Of a DNA stretch of 64,000 nucleotides, positions 24,625 through 31,909 are shown piece by piece (within the stretch, counting starts at the first letter, position 1; each line of letters opens with the position of its first letter). Location: assembly GCA_963753685.1 (NCBI GenBank), contig CAVWDE010000025.1:124001-188000 (forward strand). Direction: 5' to 3'. A program made the position numbers and the translations under genes. Source of the DNA: DATAOG01 sp963753685. Lineage in GTDB: Bacteria; Pseudomonadota; Alphaproteobacteria; Geminicoccales; Geminicoccaceae. The notes beneath the pieces are model-generated. The model saw nothing but the letters and a program-made list of their open reading frames with translations. It had not been told where the DNA came from and searched no databases.

Positions 24625-25359
24625 ATGTTCGATCTGTCCGGCCGGAGCGCGCTGGTGACCGGGGCGTCCGGCGGCATCGGCGGCGCAATCGCCCGCCAGC
24701 TTCACGCCCAGGGCGCCAGGGTCGTGCTGACCGGGCGCCGGCGCGAGGCCCTGGACGAGCTCGCGCAGGCGCTTGGCGAGCGGGCTCTGGTCCTGCCCGC
24801 CGACCTTGCCGAGCCCGACGCTCCGGAGCGCCTGATCAAGGCGGCCGAAGACAGCGGCGCGCTCGACATCCTGGTCAACAATGCCGGCCTGACTCGCGAC
24901 AACCTCGCGCTGCGGCTCAAGGACGAGGACTGGCAGACGGTTCTCGACGTCAACCTCACGGCCGGCTTCCGCCTGATCCGGAGCGCGCTGCGCGGCATGG
25001 TCAGGCGGCGCTATGGGCGCATCCTCAACATCACCTCGATCGTCGCCGTCACCGGCAACCCCGGCCAGGCCAACTACGCCGCCGCCAAGGCCGGCCTGAT
25101 CGGCATGAGCAAGGCGCTGGCGGCCGAGGTCGCCGGGCGCGGGATCACGGTCAACTGCATCGCACCGGGCTTCATCGAGACCGCGATGACCGGGGCGCTG
25201 GGCGAGGAGCAACGCGCCCGCCTGCTGCAGCAGATCCCGCTCGGCCGCCTCGGCAGCGGCGCCGACGTGGCCGCGGCCGCCGGCTATCTGGCGAGCGCCG
25301 AAGCCGCCTACGTCACCGGCCAGACCTTGCATGTCAACGGCGGCATGGCCATGATCTGA
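24625..25359 (+). CDS. fabG: 3-oxoacyl-ACP reductase
   Basis: A 244-residue SDR that reduces 3-oxoacyl-ACP with NADPH. TGASGGIG lies at residues 12-19, the arginines in TGRRREALDE favour NADPH, and NNAGLTRDN, the catalytic Ser in ITSIVAVTGNPGQ, and YAAAKAG are present. The final VTGQTLHVNGGMAM is the FabG signature. The ATG at 24625 is preferred: GGGGGAGA at 24609-24616 is a well-placed ribosome site, while the ATG at 24607 lies before it. Position between fabD and acpP makes it the fatty-acid synthesis FabG rather than one of the other SDRs in the window. Confidence 0.94.
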   Translation: MFDLSGRSALVTGASGGIGGAIARQLHAQGARVVLTGRRREALDELAQALGERALVLPADLAEPDAPERLIKAAEDSGALDILVNNAGLTRDNLALRLKDEDWQTVLDVNLTAGFRLIRSALRGMVRRRYGRILNITSIVAVTGNPGQANYAAAKAGLIGMSKALAAEVAGRGITVNCIAPGFIETAMTGALGEEQRARLLQQIPLGRLGSGADVAAAAGYLASAEAAYVTGQTLHVNGGMAMI

Positions 25360-25416
25360 ACGCGAGCTTGAGGGACGATTTCGAGCGGCACGGCGGGAAC
25401 CTTCGCCGTGGGGAAT

Positions 25417-25428
25417 GGCGTTAACGCC
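25417..25428. repeat. 12-base palindrome between fabG and acpP
   Basis: The sequence GGCGTTAACGCC is a perfect palindrome in the 182-base gap upstream of acpP. It could be a protein-binding site controlling acpP, or a chance event; no known operator is recognised. It lies about 115 bases before the acpP start, followed by lower-GC DNA that may contain an acpP promoter. Confidence 0.4.
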
Positions 25429-25541
25429 TAGTCAACCTTGGCGAGACTGTGATAGGAAGCAACGTGCCGCGATATCGGTCAAAGGCGGCCGCTGCTGGAA
25501 ACCCGTTCGAGCCAGGCCAGAGCAACCAAGGAACTTCCCCG

Positions 25542-25775
25542 ATGAGCGACACTGCCGAGCGCGTGAAGAAGATCGTCGTCGAGCACCTGGGGGTCGACGA
25601 GAGCAAGGTTACCGACAACGCCAGTTTCGTTGACGATCTGGGCGCCGACAGCCTCGACACCGTCGAATTGGTGATGGCGTTCGAGGAGGAGTTCGGTTGT
25701 GAGATCCCGGACGAGGCCGCCGAGAAGATCCTGACCATCAAGGATGCGATCAGCTACATCGAGCAGCATACCTGA
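25542..25775 (+). CDS. acpP: Acyl carrier protein
   Basis: A 77-residue acidic ACP. The phosphopantetheine serine is Ser37 in LGADSLDTVELVMAFEEEFG, and the four-helix pattern with MSDTAERVKKIVVEHLGVDE at the start and AISYIEQH at the end is standard. The open frame begins at 25449, but the ATG at 25542 gives the canonical start, with CAAGGA eleven to sixteen bases upstream. It carries growing acyl chains for FabD, FabG and FabF encoded on either side. Confidence 0.97.
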   Translation: MSDTAERVKKIVVEHLGVDESKVTDNASFVDDLGADSLDTVELVMAFEEEFGCEIPDEAAEKILTIKDAISYIEQHT

Positions 25776-25811
25776 GCGGCAAGGCCAGGGTCGCGTCATT
25801 CGGAGCGGTCG

Positions 25812-25853
25812 CCGATCGCCATGAGCCGATCGCCATGAGACGGGCGCCATGAG
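25812..25853 (+). repeat. Three tandem 14-base units, each with an ATGAG, at the fabF start
   Basis: Units CCGATCGCCATGAG (25812-25825 and 25826-25839, identical) and ACGGGCGCCATGAG (25840-25853) follow each other without gaps. Because the period is 14, the three ATG codons (25821, 25835, 25849) lie in three different frames; only the last opens fabF. No purine-rich ribosome site is seen directly before the last one. Confidence 0.8.
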
Positions 25854-27111
25854 ACGGGTCGTCGTTACGGGTCTGGGACTGGTCACGCCGCTCGGGTGCG
25901 GCGTCGACGTGGTCTGGCGACGGCTGACCGAGGGGCAAAGCGGCATCCGCCGGATCGACCGCTTCCCGGTCGACGACCTGCCGGCCCGGATCGCGGGCCA
26001 GGTCCCGACCGAGGGCGAGGGCGCGTTCAAGATCGACGAGGTCCTGCCGCCCAAGGACGCGCGCAAGAGCGATCTGTTCATCATCTATGGCCTGGCGGCC
26101 GCGATCGAGGCGGTCCGCGACGCCGGCTGGCAGCCCGAGGACGAGCCGGCGCGCACGCGCACGGGCGTCCTGATCGGCTCCGGGATCGGCGGCCTCAGCA
26201 CCATCGCCGACACCGCGATCGAGCTCGAGCGGCGCGGTCCGCGCCGGGTCAGCCCGTTCTTCATCCCCGCGAGCCTGATCAACCTCGTGAGCGGCCAGGT
26301 CTCGATCCGCTTCGGCTTCAAAGGACCGAACCACTCGGTCGTGACCGCCTGCTCGACCGGCGCGCATGCGATCGGCGACGCGAGCCGCCTGATCGGCCTC
26401 GGCGATGCCGACGTGATGGTCGCGGGCGGGGCCGAGGCCGCGATCTGCCGGCTCGGAGTCGCGGGCTTCGCGGCCGCGCGCGCTCTCTCGACCCACTTCA
26501 ACGAGGAGCCCGAGCGGGCGTCCCGGCCCTGGGACGAGGACCGCGACGGCTTCGTCATGGGCGAGGGCGCCGGCGTCGTCGTGCTCGAGGCGCTCGAGCA
26601 TGCGCAGGCCCGGGGCGCCCGGATCTATGGCGAGCTGGTCGGCTACGGCATGTCTGGCGATGCCTACCACATCACAGCCCCAAGCCCGGACGGCAACGGC
26701 GGCTACCGGTCGATGCGGGCGGCGCTGGCGCGCGCCGGCATGACCCCGGACGCGATCGACTACATCAACGCCCACGGCACCTCGACCCCGCTCGGCGACG
26801 AGATCGAGCTGGGCGCGGTCAAGCGCCTGTTCGGCGACGCGGCCAAACGCCTTTCGATGTCGTCGACCAAGTCGGCGATCGGCCATCTGCTGGGGGCCGC
26901 CGGCAGCGTCGAAGCGATTTTTTCACTGCTCGCCCTCTATCACCAGACGGTGCCGCCGACCCTCAACCTGGATCGACCGTCGCCCGGCTGCGACCTCGAC
27001 CTGGTGCCCTTCGAGGCGCGGCGCCGGCCGGTGCGAGCCGTGCTGTCCAACTCGTTCGGCTTCGGTGGGACCAACGCGAGCCTGATCTTCGTCCGGGCGC
27101 CCGAGCACTGA
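25849..27111 (+). CDS. fabF: 3-oxoacyl-ACP synthase II
   Basis: A 420-residue beta-ketoacyl-ACP synthase II that condenses malonyl-ACP with acyl-ACP. The Cys-His-His triad is visible: Cys168 in VVTACSTGAHAIG, His309 in INAHGTSTPLGD, and His346 in KSAIGHLLGAAG. The N-terminal RRVVVTGLGLVTPLG and the terminal NSFGFGGTNASLIF complete the thiolase fold. The ATG at 25849 is the last unit of a 14-base triple repeat and gives the standard N-terminus. mltG follows after 12 bases, the fabF-mltG(-gmk) order being frequent in Alphaproteobacteria. Confidence 0.96.
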   Translation: MRRVVVTGLGLVTPLGCGVDVVWRRLTEGQSGIRRIDRFPVDDLPARIAGQVPTEGEGAFKIDEVLPPKDARKSDLFIIYGLAAAIEAVRDAGWQPEDEPARTRTGVLIGSGIGGLSTIADTAIELERRGPRRVSPFFIPASLINLVSGQVSIRFGFKGPNHSVVTACSTGAHAIGDASRLIGLGDADVMVAGGAEAAICRLGVAGFAAARALSTHFNEEPERASRPWDEDRDGFVMGEGAGVVVLEALEHAQARGARIYGELVGYGMSGDAYHITAPSPDGNGGYRSMRAALARAGMTPDAIDYINAHGTSTPLGDEIELGAVKRLFGDAAKRLSMSSTKSAIGHLLGAAGSVEAIFSLLALYHQTVPPTLNLDRPSPGCDLDLVPFEARRRPVRAVLSNSFGFGGTNASLIFVRAPEH

Positions 27112-27123
27112 TCCTCCAAAGAC

Positions 27124-28173
27124 ATGAGCCCGCGCGCGCTGAAACTCCTCGCAGCGCTGTCGATGCTGGCCGCACTCACCGGCGTCGTCGTGATCGCCGG
27201 CGTGACCCAGCTCAACGCCTATCTGGTCCGCCCCGGGCCGGCCCGGGAAGAGACGGTCGTGGTCCTGCCCCACGGCGCCGGTCTGGCCCGGATCTCGGCG
27301 CTCCTGAGCAACGCCGGCGTGATCGAGCATCCCTGGATGTTCCGCCTCGCGGTGCGGGTGCTCGGCCGCGATCGCACGCTCAAGGCCGGCGAGTACGCTT
27401 TTCCGGCGGCGATCACCCCCGGCAGCGTGCTCAACCTGCTCGCCAATGGCGAGACCGTGGCGCGCCGCCTGACGGTCGCCGAGGGGCTGACGGTCGCCGA
27501 AATCTATCAGCTGCTCGAGAATGCGGACGGCCTGGTCGGCCCGCTGCCGCCGCCGCCGCCCGAGGGCAGCCTCCTGCCGGAGACCTACTTCTACGCCTAC
27601 GGCGACCAGCGCGCGGAGCTGGTCCGGCGCATGCAGCGGGCGATGCAGGACACCCTCGACGGGCTCTGGCGGCAGCGCGCCCGCGGGCTGCCCTTCGTGC
27701 GCCGCGAGGAGGCGGTGACGCTCGCCTCGATCGTCGACAAGGAGACCGGGCAGGCGGACGAGCGGCGCAAGATCGCGGCGGTGTTCGTCAACCGGCTGCG
27801 CCAGGGCATGCGGCTGCAGGCCGATCCGACCGTGATCTACGGCCTGACCGAGGGTGAGGGCCACCTCGGCCGCGCGCTCACCCGCAACGACTGGGCCGAC
27901 GGCAGCGCCTACAACACCTACCAGATCGACGGCCTGCCGCCCGGACCGATCGCCAATCCCGGGCGCGCCTCGATCGAGGCGGTGCTCAACCCGGCCGACG
28001 TCGACTACCTCTACTTCGTCGCCAACGGCAAAGGCGGCCACAGCTTCGCGCGCACCCTCGCCGAACACAACCGGAACGTCGCCGCCTGGCGCAGGCTGGA
28101 GGCCGGCGAGGCCGTCCCGCGGCCGCCGGCGCCCAAGCCCGAGACCAAGCCGGCGCCGGACCCGGCCGGCTGA
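27124..28173 (+). CDS. mltG: Endolytic murein transglycosylase MltG
   Basis: A 349-residue YceG/MltG protein, a membrane-bound lytic transglycosylase thought to end peptidoglycan strands. It has one N-terminal membrane helix (residues 7-30), a LysM-like part (YAFPAAITPGSVLNLLANGE), and the YceG core: EGLTVAEIYQLL, LLPETYFYAYG, EEAVTLASIVDKET (with the catalytic Glu), AVFVNRLRQGMRLQADPTVIYGL, YNTYQIDGLPPGPIANPG. A proline-rich tail (PPAPKPETKPAPDP) ends it. It is part of the fab operon; its stop is 17 bases before the convergent SDR. Confidence 0.95.
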   Translation: MSPRALKLLAALSMLAALTGVVVIAGVTQLNAYLVRPGPAREETVVVLPHGAGLARISALLSNAGVIEHPWMFRLAVRVLGRDRTLKAGEYAFPAAITPGSVLNLLANGETVARRLTVAEGLTVAEIYQLLENADGLVGPLPPPPPEGSLLPETYFYAYGDQRAELVRRMQRAMQDTLDGLWRQRARGLPFVRREEAVTLASIVDKETGQADERRKIAAVFVNRLRQGMRLQADPTVIYGLTEGEGHLGRALTRNDWADGSAYNTYQIDGLPPGPIANPGRASIEAVLNPADVDYLYFVANGKGGHSFARTLAEHNRNVAAWRRLEAGEAVPRPPAPKPETKPAPDPAG

Positions 28174-28190
28174 GTGGCTCCCTTCGTGGC

Positions 28191-28976
28191 TCACTCCTTG
28201 TCGGCAATCCGCGCGAGCCAGGGGTCGGTGAGCCCGGGCGGCAGCGCGTGGAGCAGGCGCACCGCGCCATAGAGCAGCAGCGGGAAGGCGATCCGGGCGC
28301 GGCCGCGGAGCAGCCCGCGCCGGATGATCGCGGCCGCCCGTGCCGGCGTCAACGCGAGCGGCATCGGAAACGGGTTGGCGGCGGTCATGGCGGTGCGCAC
28401 AAAGCCGGGACAGATCACCGAGACCGAGATCCCCTGGCGGGCGAGCCGGCCGCGCAGGCCCTCGCCCCAGACCCGGACCGCGGCCTTGCTGGCGCCATAG
28501 GCGGGCGCGCTCGGGAAGCCGCGAAAGCCCGCGAGCGAGCTCATCAGCGCGAGCTGGCCGTGGCCGCGCGCAGCCATCGCCGGCACGATCGGCTCGATCG
28601 TGTTGACCACGCCCTCGAGATTGACCGCGAAGATCGTCCGCGCCACCTCGGGGCCGCCATAGCCGCCCGCCCCCGCGATGCCGGCATTGGCGATCACCAG
28701 ATCGAGCGGGGTCGCGCGATCGACCGTGAGCAGCCACGCGGCCATGGCGGCCCGGTCGGTGACGTCGACCGCGGTGCCGTCCGCGCTCGCGCCCTGGCGC
28801 CGGCAACGCTCGGCCACGGCCTCGAGCCGCGCCTGGTCGCGGCCGCCGAGCGCCAGATGCACGTCCGGCGCGGCGAACGCGAGCGCCAGCGCGCTGCCGA
28901 TGCCGCCGCTGGCACCGGTGATCAGGATCGAGCGGCAGGGCGGCGGGGGGCGCGTTCGCATCATGACGTCCGTCAC
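28191..28976 (-). CDS. Short-chain dehydrogenase/reductase
   Basis: A 261-residue SDR. TGASGGIG is at about residues 20-27, preceded by an N-terminal extension (TDVMMRTRPPPPCR). VIANAGIAG replaces NNAG, the Ser is in LMSSLAGFRG, and YGASKAAV carries the Tyr-Lys pair. The C-terminal stretch (IAFPLLLYGAVRLLHALPPGL) is hydrophobic and may tether it to the membrane or a lipid substrate, a pattern seen in SDRs placed near envelope genes. The substrate is unknown. It converges with mltG and is divergent from gmk. Confidence 0.85.
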   Translation of the reverse strand: MTDVMMRTRPPPPCRSILITGASGGIGSALALAFAAPDVHLALGGRDQARLEAVAERCRRQGASADGTAVDVTDRAAMAAWLLTVDRATPLDLVIANAGIAGAGGYGGPEVARTIFAVNLEGVVNTIEPIVPAMAARGHGQLALMSSLAGFRGFPSAPAYGASKAAVRVWGEGLRGRLARQGISVSVICPGFVRTAMTAANPFPMPLALTPARAAAIIRRGLLRGRARIAFPLLLYGAVRLLHALPPGLTDPWLARIADKE

Positions 28977-29100
28977 CTCGACGACACGAATGGGTGGACA
29001 ACGCTAATTGATTGGCAACCAATCCATCGGCAAGAATGCCGGCAGCTCGACCATTCGTTGAATGATCCCCGCTCGGACCTCGACCGCGATAGGCCGGACC

Positions 29101-29757
29101 ATGACCACCTCCTCCACACGCGACGCGCCCGTGATCCATCGACGCGGCCTGATGCTGGTGCTGTCATCGCCGTCGGGCGCCGGCAAGACCTCGATCGCGC
29201 GCCGCCTGCTCGAGCTGGAGCCGGAGCTCCGGCTGTCGGTGTCGGTGACCACGCGGCCGAAGCGGCCAAGCGAGGTCGAAGGCGTCGACTACCGGTTCAT
29301 CGACCGCGCGACCTTCGAGGCCATGGTCGCCCGCGGTGAGCTCCTGGAGCACGCCCTGGTCTACGATCACGCCTACGGCACGCCGCGGGCAGCGGTCCGC
29401 GAAGCCCTGGCGGCCGGTCGGGACATGCTGTTCGACATCGACTGGCAGGGCGCGCAGCAGCTGCGCGAGGTCGCGCGCGACGACATGGTGGCCGTGTTCA
29501 TCCTGCCGCCGTCGACCGCCGAGCTCGAGCGCCGGCTGCGCCGCCGGGCGCAGGACACGGAGGCGGTGGTCCAAAAGCGCCTCGCCCAGGTCGCCGCCGA
29601 CGTCACCCATTGGGCCGAATACGACTACGTGCTGATCAACCACGACCTCGACCTCTGCGTCACCCAGGCCCGCGCCATCCTCGGCGCCGAACGCCTCCGG
29701 CGCCAGCGTCAGCCGGGGCTGACCGACTTCGTCAGCCAGTTCCGCCTGCCTCGCTAG
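29101..29757 (+). CDS. gmk: Guanylate kinase
   Basis: A 218-residue guanylate kinase (GMP to GDP). The P-loop is VLSSPSGAGKTSIARRL (about residues 20-36). GMP-binding elements follow: SVSVTTRPKRPSEVEGVDYRF, FLEHA-like LLEHALVYDHAYGTPR, and FDIDWQGAQQL. The C-terminal lid contains RLRRRAQDTEAVVQKRL. The open frame reaches 29062; the ATG at 29101 is preferred because it yields the usual short N-terminus. Its 3' end overlaps the 3' end of rsmA by 26 bases (convergent). Confidence 0.95.
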   Translation: MTTSSTRDAPVIHRRGLMLVLSSPSGAGKTSIARRLLELEPELRLSVSVTTRPKRPSEVEGVDYRFIDRATFEAMVARGELLEHALVYDHAYGTPRAAVREALAAGRDMLFDIDWQGAQQLREVARDDMVAVFILPPSTAELERRLRRRAQDTEAVVQKRLAQVAADVTHWAEYDYVLINHDLDLCVTQARAILGAERLRRQRQPGLTDFVSQFRLPR

Positions 29758-30608
29758 CGGCGGCGCCGCGCAGGGCGGCGTAGCTCCGGGCGAGACGGCA
29801 GAAGCCCGCGACATCGATCTGCTCGGCGCGCGCGGTCGGCGGCAGATCGGCCGCCGCGAGCAGGTCCTCGGGGGGTGCGCCCAGGCTCTTGAGGCTCGAG
29901 CGCAACATCTTCCGGCGCTGGCCGAACGCCGCCTGCAGCACGCGCTCGAGGGCGGCCCGACCGGCCGGCGCGAGCGGCTCCGGCCGCGGGATCAGCTGGA
30001 CCAGGCTGGAGGCGACCTGGGGCGGCGGGGTGAAGGCGCGGGCCGGCAGATGCATCAGGATCCGGACCTCGCACAGCCACTGCACCAGCACCGAGAGCCG
30101 CCCGTAGGCGCGGCCGCCGGGCGGGGCGGCGAGGCGGACGCCGACCTCGCGCTGGAACATGAGCGTCATGCGATCGATCCGCTCCAGCTCGCCGAGCCAT
30201 TTGAGCAGCAGCAGGGTCGCGACGTTGTAAGGCAGGTTGGCGACCACGCTGACCCGATCGGCGCCGAGGCCGGCCAGATCGAGCCTCAGGGCATCGGCCT
30301 CGATCAGACCGCAGGCGCCCGCCCGCGGCCAGGGCGAGCTCCTGCAACGCCGCGATGCAGCGCGGATCGCGCTCGACCGCGATCACGCGCCCCGCCCCGG
30401 CATCGAGCAGGGCGCGGGTCAGGCCGCCCGGGCCCGGTCCGACCTCGACCACGGTCCGGCCCCGCAGATCGCCGGCCGCGGCCGCGATCCGGCCGAGCAG
30501 ATTGGGATCGAGCAGGAAGTGCTGGCCGAGCCGCTTGTCGGCGCGCAGCCCGAAACGCTCGATGACGGTCCGCAGCGGCGCGCGCTGGTCCGCGCCGGCC
30601 GACGACAT
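29732..30608 (-). CDS. rsmA: 16S rRNA (adenine(1518)-N(6)/adenine(1519)-N(6))-dimethyltransferase (frameshifted)
   Basis: RsmA/KsgA dimethylates two adjacent adenines near the 3' end of 16S rRNA. The N-terminal half reads RFGLRADKRLGQHFLLDPNLL and VVEVGPGPGGLTRALL (SAM motif I), RVIAVERDPRC, all in the frame from 30608. The second half, with VVANLPYNVATLLLLKW (the NLPY catalytic motif IV) and TLMFQREVGVRL, is in another frame that ends at 29732. Removing one G in the GCGGGCGGGCG stretch (30315-30330) joins them as ALAAGGACGLIEADAL. The restored length is about 291 residues, normal for the family. It lies five bases after surA; pdxA, often between them, is absent. Confidence 0.9.
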
Positions 30609-30612
30609 GGCG

Positions 30613-31902
30613 CTACATGCGAATTTCGACGAACGCCTCCTTGCGCAGATCACGCAGGTGGCGGCGCGCCAGGCGCTCGGTCCGCTCCTGCTCGAGGCGC
30701 TGCGCGATCTGCTCGCGCTCGGGCGTCAGGTCCTTGGGGTCGCGGCGGTCGCAGACCATCAACAGGTGGATCCCGGACGGGCCGCCGAGCGGCGGGCTGA
30801 CCTCGCCGACCTTGAGGCCGAGCACCGCCTTGCCGAGATCCGGCGGCAGGTCGCCGACGTGCAGCCAACCGAGCTCGCCCGACGACGGCGCGTTGATCTC
30901 GGCCGCGACCTTGGCCATGGCCTGACAGTCGGTCAGCCGGCCGCGCAGGCCGGCCGCGCGATCGCGGGCCTGGGCGTTGGCGGCGGCGCTGCCGTCGGTC
31001 GGGAACAGGATCTGGGCCAGCTGGACCTCGACCGCAGCCCGGTTGGCGTCGACCGGCGCCGCCGCGATCCGCTGATCGCGCAGCCAGAAGATGTGATAGC
31101 CGATCGGCGAGCTCAAGGGATCGGAGATGTCGCCCGGATGCATCCGGTCGAGGATGGCTTGCAGCTCGCCGGGGATCGAGGCGGAGTTGACCCAGCCGAG
31201 ATCGCCGCCGCGCTCGGCGCTGGCCGCCGCCGACACTTGGTGTGCCAGGGACTCGAAATTCGCGCCCTCGCGCAAGGTCTGGGTCAGGCGCTGGGCGTCC
31301 TGGGCGACCTTGTCCGCCTGCGCCGGGTTGTCGACCGGCAGCACGATCTCGGACAGCAGATATTCGGGCTGGCCCTGGCTGTCGCGCGCCTCCTGGACCG
31401 CCAGATCGAGCTGATCGACGGTCACGGTGACGTTCGGGCGGATGGTCCGGTTGACCACCTTGAGCCAGGCGATCTGCGCCCGCACCTGGCGCAGGAGGCT
31501 CTCGAGATTGATGCCGTTGCCGACCAGGAAGCTCTTCATCTGGTCGACGCTGAGCTTGTTGCGCGCGGCAATGCTGGCGAGCGCCTTGTCGATCTCCGCC
31601 TGGTCGACCTGGATGTTGAGGCGCTGGGCCTCCTGCAGCTGCAGGCTTTCCTCGATCAGGCTGCGCAGCACCTGGGGCGCCAACCGCGCCCGGGCCGCGT
31701 CGCTGTCGCGGATGCCGCTGGTCAGCATCACCAGCCGCAGGCGCTCGTTGAGATCGCGCTCGGTCACCACCTCGTCGTTGACCACCGCCGCGATCCGCTG
31801 CTCGGCGGCTGGCCAGGCAGGCTGCCCCGCGAGCAACATCACGGCCAATGCCAGCGAGCCCATCGTCGACACGCGCAGCACAAGCATGACCCACCTCGGC
31901 AT
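30613..31902 (-). CDS. surA: Periplasmic chaperone / peptidyl-prolyl isomerase SurA
   Basis: A 429-residue SurA. A signal peptide (residues 1-32, ending GQPAWPA) is followed by the N-terminal chaperone domain (IAAVVNDEVVTERDLNERLRL...SLIEESLQLQEAQRLNI). Then comes a parvulin domain (YLLSEIVLPVD, GGDLGWVNSASIPGELQ, HPGDISDPLSSPIGYHIFWL) and a second, more degenerate one (GELGWLHVGDLPPDLGKAV). SurA escorts outer-membrane proteins, including LptD encoded just upstream. The start at 31902 lies seven bases after the lptD stop; a Met at 31905 is equally possible. Confidence 0.93.
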   Translation of the reverse strand: MPRWVMLVLRVSTMGSLALAVMLLAGQPAWPAAEQRIAAVVNDEVVTERDLNERLRLVMLTSGIRDSDAARARLAPQVLRSLIEESLQLQEAQRLNIQVDQAEIDKALASIAARNKLSVDQMKSFLVGNGINLESLLRQVRAQIAWLKVVNRTIRPNVTVTVDQLDLAVQEARDSQGQPEYLLSEIVLPVDNPAQADKVAQDAQRLTQTLREGANFESLAHQVSAAASAERGGDLGWVNSASIPGELQAILDRMHPGDISDPLSSPIGYHIFWLRDQRIAAAPVDANRAAVEVQLAQILFPTDGSAAANAQARDRAAGLRGRLTDCQAMAKVAAEINAPSSGELGWLHVGDLPPDLGKAVLGLKVGEVSPPLGGPSGIHLLMVCDRRDPKDLTPEREQIAQRLEQERTERLARRHLRDLRKEAFVEIRM

Positions 31903-31909
31903 CATTCCC

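Noticed and set aside
24437..24658. Possible extra small gene across the fabD-fabG junction
   Set aside because: It is an alternative frame of fabD and fabG created by high GC content.
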